The notes beneath the pieces are model-generated. The model worked only from the letters and a program-made list of their open reading frames with translations. It had not been told where the DNA came from and did not search any database. Source: Dryocosmus kuriphilus (Eukaryota; Arthropoda; Insecta; Hymenoptera; Cynipidae). From it: a stretch of 64,000 nucleotides of DNA. Positions 23,121-32,699 of this stretch are shown here, in pieces; the first letter of the stretch is position 1, and each line of letters starts with the position of its first letter. The stretch lies in the NCBI GenBank assembly GCA_038277395.1, contig CM076189.1, positions 114,932,252-114,996,251 on the forward strand. Reading direction: 5' to 3'. The translations under genes and the position numbers were made by a program.

Positions 23121-24145
23121 CTGCAAAAAGAAATACAAGAAATTTTTAGCGAAGCAAATAGTGAATTTCAATCAGTAAATGAAAATACCATATTTTCATC
23201 AAACACATGTTTGCTTTCGATTGCTTATTATCATTTACTTCATGGAGACCTCTACTCCTATTTTGTGACAGTTTGGGGAAACAGTTTTTCCCTTCGGTCA
23301 AATGTTTACTAATCTGGATTTGGATTTGTTCCAGAATTCAAAATGGAACATGATTGACAACAACAGTTGACAACATTTTTGAATGGAACTAATAAAAAAT
23401 AATGAAAAAATAAATGCAGAATATACGAGTGACGAATTTGGAAGTGTACGAGACTGAAATTGCCGAGTTATTAAATTTTCGAAATCAGTTAACGAATAAA
23501 AATTTAAAGAATCATCCTGTTTCTCCAAATTGTTAAATGCACGCAATTTAAAGTTGCTGAAATATTTAGTTGAATAATAAAATACGTACAATTTATTTCT
23601 TACAATCTTAGGTTCTAAAACTTTAAATTTCATCAATTTTACATTTAGGGAAGTCAAGAATTTAGAGGAAATTACTCTTTCGTGAATTTCCGAATTTGTT
23701 AATCGTAATTTTTTAGAAATCTGCAAACATTATTTTTCGACACGTGAAAGTTTGTTAGTTTTAAATATCGCAAATTCTAAATCCGCTAATTTGTATTTTT
23801 GACGATTTCCTTTTCTTTTGATTTTTATATTCCGTGTTTATTTTTTCGTCATTTCTTATTATTAAAATTTACAAAGTAATTATTATAGAATTTTAAATAA
23901 TTAAATATTCATTTTCAGCAATTTCCATTTCTGAAACATGAAATTGCAGAAATTTTAGATTTCGGGAGTTTAAGAATTTGGAGGGAATGTTTAACTCGTT
24001 AATTTTTTCACGTAATTCGTAAATTGAAGAATTCGACAATTTAAATTTTGGGATTGAAAGGATTTAGAGGAAAGTAATAATGTGTTAATTATCTAACCAG
24101 TAAATTGAATCTTTTAGATTTTATTCTAAATAATTTTTTAATTAC

Positions 24146-24208
24146 CTCTCGTTTGAAGGTTCTTCATCGAAGATTCTAGAAATGCATAGTCATATGGGGC
24201 AGCTGGAG
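24146..24208 (-). CDS. Candidate micro-exon, A2 subtype, 63 nt
   Basis: Minus-strand acceptor TTCTTATAG and donor GTAATTAA. Open, phase 1-1, reading APAAPYDYAFLESSMKNLQT then RG. It shares the first five residues with A1 exons, but the rest (FLESS.KNLQ) is a different module, also present at 26147-26209. Confidence 0.6.
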
Positions 24209-24464
24209 CTATAAGAAGAAAAATAAGAAATTTTCAGTGAAACTCATTGCCCTTTCCAACCAGTTAGAAAAAGTACCACTCGTTCTTAAAAATTATGCTT
24301 GCTTTAAATTTTTTTCAATTTATATTAGATTCATGTCGAATTATTTTAAATCCATATTCAAATCACTTGAATTCATATCAGTTGTTTTAAATTTCTTGGA
24401 ATGTTTGAAATCACTCAAAATCTTTGAATCTTTTAGACTGTATTCTAAATAACTTTTTAATCAC

Positions 24465-24506
24465 CACTAGGTGAACTTGGCGGGCGATCCTGGGACACAG
24501 AGCGTC
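24465..24506 (-). CDS. Candidate micro-exon, B type, 42 nt
   Basis: Minus-strand acceptor TTCTTATAG and donor GTGATTAA. Open, phase 1-1, reading GRSVSQDRPPSSPSG. The flanking introns are 256 and 281 nt. Confidence 0.6.
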
Positions 24507-24787
24507 CTATAAGAAGAAAAATAAGGAATTTAGAGCGAAGACATTTGAAGTTTCCAACCAGTAAATAAAAGAACCATATGTGCGTAAAACATAAGTTTCC
24601 TTTCAATTGCTCATTATTATTTATTTCACTTAAAAGTATATTCCTATTTTATGAAAGTTTGGGGAAATAATTTTGCATCTCGTACAAACATTTGCTAAGC
24701 CAGTATTTAAATTTGTTTCATAATTAACAATAAAAAAGGATTGAACACAGCAATTAACAATATTATTCCAAATAATTTTTCAATTAC

Positions 24788-24850
24788 CGCTTGCTTTACG
24801 CTTCCTCGGCGCAAGTTTTTGAACTGGAGTTTCACTTGGGGCAGCTGGAG
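24788..24850 (-). CDS. Candidate micro-exon, A1 subtype, 63 nt
   Basis: Minus-strand acceptor TTCTTACAG and donor GTAATTGAA. Open, phase 1-1, reading APAAPSETPVQKLAPRKRKA then SG. This and its two B neighbours form the best preserved exon run of the window, with introns of 250 and 281 nt. Confidence 0.65.
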
Positions 24851-25100
24851 CTGTAAGAAGAATTATCAGAAATTTTCAGTGAAGCTCATTGCCCTTTCCG
24901 ACCAGTTAGCAAAAATACCACTCGCTCTTAAAGCATATGCTAGCTTTCAATTATTTTCATTTTATGTTTGATTCTTATTGAATTAGGTAAAATGCAAATT
25001 GAAATCACTTGAATTCATTTCAATTGGTTTCTTGAAATGCTCGAAATCTCTCAAAATCTTTGAATCTTTTAGACGCTAGTCTAAATAACTTTTTACTCAC

Positions 25101-25142
25101 CACTAAGAGAACTTGGCGGAGGATTCCCTGACACAATTGGTC
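25101..25142 (-). CDS. Candidate micro-exon, B type, 42 nt
   Basis: Minus-strand acceptor TTCTTACAG and a full-consensus donor GTGAGTAA. Open, phase 1-1, reading GPIVSGNPPPSSLSG, close to the inferred B consensus. Confidence 0.65.
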
Positions 25143-26146
25143 CTGTAAGAACAAATATAAGAAATTCTCAGCCAAGATAATAACGTTTTCCAAACATAAC
25201 TAAAGGTACCATATGTTCGTAAAACACATGTTTGTTTTCGATTGCTTCTGACAGGTATTATTTATTTCGCTGAAAGCTGTACTCCTGTTTTATGGCAGCC
25301 TGCGGGAAACTATTGTGTCCCTCGGAAGAATATTTATTAAGTATGGATTTTAATTTGTTTCATAGTTGATAATAGAAAAGGATTGACAACAACAATCGAC
25401 TATATCTTCGACTGTACCTAGCGAAAAATAAAGAAAAAATAAATACCGAATATACTAATGACGAAGTTAGAAATATCCGAAATTAAGATTTGCCGAGTTA
25501 CTAAATTTAGGAAAACAACAAATGAATTATTATTCTTCTCCAAAGTCTTTAATGCACTAAATTTAATGTTGGTGAAATATTTATTTAATTTGAAAATAAT
25601 GTTGCATTTATTTTCTGCATTTTTAGTTTCAGAAACCTTAAATAACAACAATATAATAATTATGTAACTTTAAATTACTCTTTCATTGATTTGCTAATTC
25701 GTTAAGTCGTAAATTTTTAGAAATCGTTAAACATTCTTTTTGAATGCTTAAAAGGTTGCTACTTTTAAATATCGTTAACTTTATAATTCGTTAATTTGTT
25801 TTTTTGACCATTTCCCTTTTTGTTGACTTTCGTATTCGGTATTTATTTTTCGTTGTTTTTTATTAGTCTTTAAATACTAATTATTATCGTGTATTAAGTA
25901 ATTAAATATTCACTTTATGCTATTTTAAATTCTGATACTCTAACTTCCAGCAACTTTGAATTGCGAGAGATTAAGAATTTGGAGGAAATGTTTAAATCCG
26001 TAATTCTATTAAGCAAATCGCAAATTTAATAACTCGACAATCTAAATTTCGGGGTTTAAATAATTTGGAGGAACGTAATAATTCCTTAACTATCCAACTA
26101 CTCAATTAAATATTTTAGATTTTATTCTAAATAGTTTTCTAATTAC

Positions 26147-26209
26147 CGCTTGCTTGGAGGTTCTTCAGCGAAGATTCTAGAAATGCATATGCATTTGAGG
26201 CAGTTGGAG
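26147..26209 (-). CDS. Candidate micro-exon, A2 subtype, 63 nt
   Basis: Minus-strand acceptor TTCTTACAG and donor GTAATTAG. Open, phase 1-1, reading APTASNAYAFLESSLKNLQA then SG. It is paired with the B exon 250 nt upstream, while the next exon downstream is about 1.0 kb away, as for the A2 exon at 24146. Confidence 0.62.
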
Positions 26210-26459
26210 CTGTAAGAAGAAATATAAGAAATTTTCAGTGAAGCTCATTACCTTTTCTAACCAGTTAACAAAAGTACCACTTGCTCTTAAAGTATATGCT
26301 TGCTTTAAATTACTTTTAATTTATGTTAGATTCATATTAAATTATGTAAAATCGATATTGGAATCAATTGAGTTCATTTCAATTGTTTTCTTGGAATGCT
26401 TGAAATCTCTCAAATTCTTTGAATCGTTTAGACTGTATTCTCAATAACATTTTAATCAC

Positions 26460-26501
26460 CACTAAGAGGGCTTGGCGGAGAATTCCCTGAAGCAATTGGT
26501 C
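26460..26501 (-). CDS. Candidate micro-exon, B type, 42 nt
   Basis: Minus-strand acceptor CCTTACAG and donor GTGATTAA. Open, phase 1-1, reading GPIASGNSPPSPLSG. Confidence 0.6.
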
Positions 26502-26600
26502 CTGTAAGGAAAAATATACAAAATTTTCAGCAAATATAATAGGTTCATCAAACTAGTATATGAAGCTAATATATGTTCGTAAAACATATGTTGCTTTCGA

Positions 26601-26696
26601 TGAGAGAATTTGAAGAGTAGGTGAGAGAAGGCGCTAATGGTAAATGTGGTCAAGACTAAAATGGTATACATTAGAAATAGGAGAAATAAGGTATAA
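26601..26696 (+). mobile_element. 96-bp LINE RT fragment inside an intron
   Basis: The sequence matches the LINE segment at about 45,754-45,854 nearly base for base, and it ends at the same nucleotide (AATAAGGTATAAG) against the same array sequence. It is therefore not an independent insertion. It corresponds to the RT region just after the catalytic loop. Confidence 0.8.
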
Positions 26697-26869
26697 GTAT
26701 ATGTTTGCTTTCAATTATTTTCAATTTATATTAAATTCGTATTGAACTACTTTAAATCCATATTGAAATCACTTGAATTATTTTCAATTGTTTTACATTT
26801 CTTGGAATGCTTGAAATCGCTCAAAATCTTTGAATCTTTTAGATTGTATTCTAAATAAGTTTTGATCAC

Positions 26870-26908
26870 CTCTAGAAGTTGGCGAAGGATTCCCTGTCAC
26901 AATTGGTC
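26870..26908 (-). CDS. Candidate micro-exon, B type, 39 nt
   Basis: Minus-strand acceptor TTATTACAG and donor GTGATCAA. Open, phase 1-1, reading GPIVTGNPSPTSRG. It is one codon shorter than the 42-nt B exons, and the indel is exactly three bases, which keeps the frame. Confidence 0.6.
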
Positions 26909-27112
26909 CTGTAATAAGAAATATAAGAAATTTTCAGTAAAGATAATAGTGTCCTCAAACCAGTAAATAAAAGGACCATATGTTCGTAAAACACATGTTT
27001 GCTTTCGATTGCTTAGTACTATTTATTTCGCGGAAAGCTATATTCCTATTTTATGTCAGTTTGAGCGAAACAACTTGGTGCTTCGAAAAAATATTTGCTA
27101 AGTCTGGATTTA

Positions 27113-28199
27113 AGCTTCGAAGCTGTGTTTTTGTGCAGCAATGCACATGGACTAAAACTTTCATACACAGCTGCTGCTAAAGTGCTTAAAAAGTCTAAGT
27201 ATTTCGTGCAAAAGTGGGTGGAGCGGTATAGGGGCACAAAAGCTGTTGAAGATCTTCCAGGAAAAGGAGAAGCGCAAGCAACGTCCATCAATGAGGATAA
27301 GGGGATCATCGCACTATTCAAGCGCAACCCCACTTTACGGCTGCGCGAAGCCAAGACTAAGCTAGCGGAGAAGGGATTAGACGTTAGTATAAACACCATA
27401 AGATGCAGATTAGCTGAGGCAAACATGCAGTACCGTAGCAGGAGGCAGAAACCTCTGCTCTTAGAAGTGCACATGCAAAAACGGCTGTCATGTGCTATGG
27501 AAAATAATGATCGCGATGGGTCAAATGTAATTTTTTCCGACGAAGCATCCTTTTGGGCATGGGTTCCAATAAAATGTGCCTGGTAAGGCAAATGTGAGCG
27601 GTTCCTCTAGCGAACTGTTAAACACCCAGTAAAGATCCATGTTTGGGGATGCTTCTCACAGCGCGGTTTTGGCTGTTTAGAGCTGTTCACTGAGAACCTG
27701 AACGCAGAAAAAATGGTTAAAATCTACAAGCATGGTCTTCTGAGGTCTCCATAAAAGATGTTTGGAGCCAATAATGAGGTTTGGATCCTTCAAGACGACA
27801 ACGATCCCAAATATTGCAATCGCCTCCACAAGAACTGGAAAGCTGAAAATGGCGTCGTCACCTTGGCCTGGCCTTCACAATCTCCTGATGCCAATCCGAT
27901 TGAAAATGTGAGGAGTGTCGTTAAGAGAAAACTTGCAGGAAGGCGTGTATTCACCCTCAAGTAGCTCTCTTGACGAATTAGAGGGGTGTGGCGCTCTCTA
28001 TCTTTAGAATATGCTGAAAAATTAGTCGAGAGCATGCCCAGAAGATGCCAGGCCATTATCGAGAATAATGGCGATTGGGGAATCTATTAGGGTAAGTACT
28101 CCCTAATTTTTAAAGCGTTTTTTCATGCCAAAAGAGAAAAATAAATCTTTCTCTAAAAGTTTTCGAGAAAGCGCGTATTCTTTCTTGTGGAACAGACTG
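27113..28199 (+). mobile_element. Left-truncated Tc1-like transposon
   Basis: The right end carries a plausible terminal repeat (GAAAGCGCGTATTC then TTTCTTGTGGAACAGACTG) next to TA at 28200-28201, where array sequence resumes. The left end and its repeat are missing together with about 100 bp of array, so a deletion removed that side. A transposase remnant fills the element. Confidence 0.8.
27116..28089 (+). pseudogene. Tc1-like DDE transposase remnant
   Basis: Cut-and-paste transposase. The N-terminal paired-type helix-turn-helix is partly present (YTAAAKVLKKSKYFVQKWVE), then VSINTIRCRLAE. The catalytic triad regions are visible as VIFSDEASFW, WILQDDNDPKYC and SQSPDANPIEN, giving the D, D, E order of the Tc1 branch. 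Stops fall near 27584, 27611, 27752 and 27962, and the start is missing. Confidence 0.85.
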
Positions 28200-28267
28200 T
28201 ATTAGTCACGAAGTTAGAAATATCCGAAACTAAAATTTGCCGAGTTATTAAATTTACGAAAACAACC

Positions 28268-28678
28268 AAAGCGAGAGATCGATAAGTGGGTAAGGTAGTA
28301 GAGTAGCAGGCCACAGGGTAACAGGTCGATTACGAGGAGATCAAGGCAAAAGAACGCCAGAGGGCAATACGTGCCCGAAGAAGGGAATTAGAGACTGGAC
28401 CCAGTGTGCAATCAATGAAGTGGCGAGCCAGGCAGGCGGAACTATTGGGGGCGACGCAGAAAGCTTAGAGTTTTGTAAGTAAATTGATAAGGTGTTAGGG
28501 TCAAGCAATGCCATGGAAAAGGCTATAGATAAGACAAAAGACACATTGGAAAATATGTTCCGAGAGTTAGAGAGGGTACTCAGTAGAGGGCTAGCGGAAG
28601 AGAAGGAAAATGGGAGGGGAACAGATTGAATAGTCATAAACGTAAAAGAGAAAAGAGAGAGAATAAAGATAGAAGAGA
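28268..28678 (+). other. Purine-rich insert, possibly LINE ORF1 fragment
   Basis: A 0.4-kb purine-rich block with sharp junctions to array sequence on both sides (AAAACAACC on the left, GACCATATATTCG on the right). Composition and the Glu/Arg/Lys-rich conceptual translation resemble the ORF1 part of the LINE at 42-43.5 kb. No motif settles it. Confidence 0.35.
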
Positions 28679-28689
28679 CCATATATTCG

Positions 28690-29621
28690 TAAAACACATG
28701 TTTGCTTTTTTTATTTTCTTATTTTATGTCAGTTTGAGGGAAACAACTCAGCCCTTCGAACAAATATTCACTAAGTCTGGATTAAAACTTGTTTCATAAT
28801 TGATAATAGAAAAGGATTGAAGGCAACAAAATTTCAATCTCTTCGGCTGGAACTAACGAAGAATGAAGAGAAAATAAATACCGAATTTACTAATGACGAA
28901 TTTAGAAATATCCTAATTCAAAATTTGCAGGGTTATTAAATTTACGAAAACAGTTAACCAATTAAGAATTTAACGAATTACTCTTTTTCTCTGAATTGAT
29001 AAATGCACGGAATTTAAAGGTGGCGACATATTTACTTAAATATTAAAATAATTTTGTATTTATTTACAGCAATTTTAATTTCAGGAACTTTAGATTTCAT
29101 CACTTTTATATTTTGAGAATTTAAAAATTTAGACGAAATGACTCTTTCATTACTTTTCTAATTCGTTTATCGTAAATTTTTTAAATCAGCAAATTTTATT
29201 TTTCGATACTTAATAGTTTGTTATTTTAAATTTCTGAAATTCTATGATACATTAATTTGTATATTTGACAACCTTTGTTTGTTAATTATTATATTGGGTA
29301 TATTATTTTGTTGTTATTTTTCATCGTTCTTTAAACAATAACTCTATTCATTATTAAATAAGTGAATATTTATTTACAGCAATTCTAATTCCGGGAAATT
29401 AAAGTTTAAGCAATTTTAAATTTCAGCAATTTTAAATTTCGGCAATTTAGTAATTAGGTGGAAATGGCTAATTCATTAATTCTATTATGTAATTCGTACA
29501 TTTAATAATTCGGCTATCTAAAATTTCGGGATTTAAAAAATTGATAGGACGATAATAATTTGTGAATATTCTAACTTTAATTGAATCTTTTAAATTTTAT
29601 TTGCAATAATTTTTTAATTAA
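28690..29621. other. Intron-like AT-rich array sequence, no gene
   Basis: Typical array spacer: the TTTCATAATTGATAATAG block, the AAATTTACGAAAACAGTTAA block and the TTTAAATTTC motifs recur in the same order as in other units. No exon-like segment was found. Confidence 0.55.
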
Positions 29622-29684
29622 CGCATAATTTAGGCACATTTGGAGGAGGTTTTTGGACCGACTGTTAACCTGGGTCAGCTAGTG
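29622..29684 (-). pseudogene. Decayed A-type micro-exon
   Basis: Aligns with A exons over 63 nt but has an in-frame TAA after ALADPG. Its distal donor reads GTTAAT instead of GTAATT. The acceptor CCTTACAG is intact. The downstream residues (QSVQKPPPNVPKLC) still follow the A framework. Confidence 0.6.
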
Positions 29685-29859
29685 CTGTAAGGAGAAATAT
29701 TAAAAAGCTTTCAGTGATGCTTTTTGCACATTCCAACCTATTAGCAAGATAATGAAATCACTTGAATACTTCTGAATTGTTTTCAACTTCTAGGAATGCT
29801 TGAAACCACACGAAATCTTTTAATTTTTTAGATTGTATTCTAAACAACTTTTTAGTTTC

Positions 29860-29901
29860 CTTTAGGAGAGCTTGGTAGACAATTCTCTGGCACAATTGGT
29901 T
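29860..29901 (-). pseudogene. Decayed B-type micro-exon
   Basis: Open across 42 nt (EPIVPENCLPSSPKG) with an intact acceptor, but the donor position reads GAAACT, without GT. It belongs to the same unit as the decayed A exon at 29622. Confidence 0.55.
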
Positions 29902-29949
29902 CTGTAAGGAGAAATATAAGAAATTTTCAGCGAATATAATTGCCTTTTC

Positions 29950-30624
29950 CAAACGTTTAATAAGAATACAATATGTTCTTAAAAGACGTATTTGCTTTCG
30001 ATTGCAGTTTATTATTTATTTCACGGAAAGGTATGCTACTTTTTTATGGCAGTCTGGTGTTAACAACTTTTCGCTTCGGAAAAACGTTTACTAAGTCTGC
30101 ATTTATATTTGTTTCATAATTAATAATAAAAACCGATTGACAAAGTCAAGTCACAGTATTTTCGACTGTAACTGATGAAAGGTAAGGAAAGAATGAATAT
30201 CGAACATACAAATGACGGATATAGAAATATCGGAAATTAAAATTTGCCGAGTATTAAACTTACGAACACAATTGAGGAATTAGCATATTAACGGTTGATC
30301 TTTTGTTCCAAATTCTGAAATGGAATTAATTTAAAGTTGCAGAAACATTTTATTAAATATTAAAATAATTTTATATTTATTTCCTGCAATTTTTACTTCA
30401 GAAACTATAAATTTCAGCAATTTTAAATTAAGGGAAGTTAAGAATTTGGAGGAAATATCTCTTTCGTTAACGTTTTAATTCATTAATCGTATATTTAATA
30501 AATCAGCCAATTTTATTTTTCGATACCTAAAGGCATCTTATTTTAAATTCCGTTAATTTTGTAATTCATTAATTGTTATTTTCGGCAATTTTCTGTTTCG
30601 TGTATTTTATATTCGGTATTTATT
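29950..30624. other. Intron-like AT-rich array sequence, no gene
   Basis: Standard array spacer with the CAATATGTTCTTAAAAGACG block and following AT-rich modules in the usual order. It is cut at ATTCGGTATTTATT by the insertion that follows. Confidence 0.5.
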
Positions 30625-31810
30625 GAGTTTCGCCTGAGCTGCCGGCGCGTGCGGTTATTTTTAGTAAACGCTTCGCAAATTATCTTAATTGGCTGATAGC
30701 TCTGGCCACTGTTCTTTTGCTGATTGAGTTTCTTCCGGTGTCTTTCTTTTGTGAACTTTGGTTTTGTGATCCTGTTCCTGGATTTGTATGACCTTTGCCA
30801 GGCTTTGTTTATTTTTTCTCTCAAGTAGTGTGATAAGTGGTAATTACAAAGGGTCTTCTTGGTCCCTGGCATGCCTCAGTCGCTGATGGGCACACATATA
30901 TATACATAGTGTTTACCAAGGGTCAGGCAAGTAAGATGTCAAGGGACCCACTGTTTATCACCGTGGAAGAGCCGCGGAAGGAATTAATGGCCTCTCTTAA
31001 TACCCTGTCACTTTTTCATAATAACTTGCGTGCTAAGGTCCAAGGCTCAACCCAATTGCTCGAGACAATGAACACCAAAGCTTCTGAATCTGACGATAGG
31101 ATGAAGAAAACAGAAGGAAAGCTCTCTTATCTAAGCAATCACTCCCGCGCTAAAAACATAATCCCGTTCAGACTCGACGACTTTATCTGGATGAATAATA
31201 GCTTATTATAATATATTCAAATATCTTCGCTGATTTGGGTCTACAGATTCCCGTGGTCGCAATCGATGATACTTTTAGACTTGGTGAAACTGAGGTCATC
31301 CGCCCCGTTATTATTAAATTCATCGCTTCTAGGTGGGTTGAGCTGGTCTTCAGTAAGGTCATTGGTTTTAAGAAATTTAACCTAGCCTTCGCTGATGGTC
31401 GCTCGAAAGAGGAGAGAAAAGTAAGAAGAGCTCTGATTGTCAAGGTTAATAAACTCCATGACGCCGGTTTCAATGTCACCCTAAAAGGGAAAAAAGTCTT
31501 CATTGAAATCAGACCTATGCAGGTGGAGGAAGCAGATCAGCTGATACGCGAGCATCAGTGTCAGTAGCTAACGGGCAGAATCAAAGGGAAAAACGAATCT
31601 GCGGAGTCATGTGAGCCCAATTTGCATCAGAGGAAAACACTCCCAGAGTCGTCCGCCCGTAGAATCACTAGAAACAGAGGTCGAATTTCGAAGCTGGACA
31701 TTAAACAACCACATAATAACAAGCAATTGGACAACTTCTTGAGTCAAGGTACACCGAAAATTGCTCTAAATGTTGCCGCGCCGCGAACCGACCTATTCTC
31801 CAAGATCTCT
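30625..31810 (+). mobile_element. Non-LTR element fragment with L1-type ORF1
   Basis: GC-richer DNA begins abruptly after array sequence. It holds a leader of about 300 bp, an ORF1 remnant and a short tail that runs directly into a minisatellite. No reverse transcriptase is present. The clade is not determinable by eye. Confidence 0.55.
30936..31567 (+). pseudogene. L1 ORF1p-like RNA-binding protein remnant
   Basis: An ATG at 30936 starts a coiled-coil-like N-terminal segment (ELMASLNTLSLFHNNLRAKV with regular hydrophobic spacing). After a frame break near 31200 comes a basic RRM-plus-C-terminal-domain-like block: VIRPVIIKFIASRWVELVFS, then FADGRSKEERKVRRALI and GKKVFIEIRPMQ. The order coiled coil, RRM-like, basic C-terminal domain is that of L1-type ORF1 chaperones, which bind element RNA as trimers. 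Assignment is by pattern only. Confidence 0.6.
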
Positions 31811-32697
31811 CAAGTGCTAACACCATGTTGAACGCAAAACGGGGAAACCGCTGGAGTGGAGTGCCTTCGTTGGTTGATGCCCTCCAGTAGCCATCACCAG
31901 TGAGTACACTGTAGCACCTCACCGGCACTCACCCCCTACTTGAACGCAGTACGAGGAGGGTACGGACTTTGAAGTCGCCCTTGTCAGGGCTCACCCCAGT
32001 TGAATGCAAGGCGCCGAAGTCGCTGTCGTGCTTTTGTTGGTTGAGGCCTTCTTGGAGCCATAATCAGGGAACACACCGCAGAAACTCCCCGGGGGCTCAC
32101 CCTCCCACCACTTGAACGCATCACGAGGTTCGGACGTTGAAGCTTACCTATTCGGGGCTCACCACACCACTTGAACCCATTACGAGGATGTTTCGGACTT
32201 TGAAGCTTGCCTCCTAAGGGCTCTTCCCCTGTTGAAAGCCACACGGGGAAGCCGCTGGATTGCCTTCGATGGTTGATGTCCACCGGGACGCATTACGAGG
32301 ACCAGCCTGTATCAACTCCCGGGGGCTCACCCACTCCCCTACTGGAACACATTACGAGGAGAATTCGGACGTTGCAGTTGACCTCTTCGGAGCTCAGCTC
32401 CCACTTGAGCGTAATACGAGGAGGGTTTGACCTTTGAAGCCGGCTTCCTCATGGTTCACCCCCTGTTGAAAACCACACAGGAAACAGTTAGAGTGCCTTC
32501 GTTGGTTGATTCCCTCCGGGAACCATTAACAGGGAACACCCTGTATCAACTCCAGGCCCCCCCATCACTCGAAAACGTTACGAGGAGGGTGCGGACGTTG
32601 TGGCTGACCCCTTCGGGTCTCACCCCCCACTTGAACGCAATACGAGGAGGGTTCGACCTTTGAAGCCGAACTCTTCGGCGCTCACCACCCTACTTGA
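31811..32697. repeat. GC-rich minisatellite with higher-order structure, block 1
   Basis: Tandem units of two related kinds alternate. Short ones (~60 bp) begin CACTTGAACGCAATACGAGG and contain TTTGAAGCCGACCTCTTCGG. Long ones (~105 bp) begin TGTTGAACGCAATACGGGGA and contain GTGCCTTCGTTGGTTGATG and GGGAGCCATCACCAGGGAA. One long unit followed by two short ones forms a higher-order repeat of roughly 230 bp, with about three to four rounds here. Frames inside carry many stops. Confidence 0.85.
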
Positions 32698-32699
32698 AC

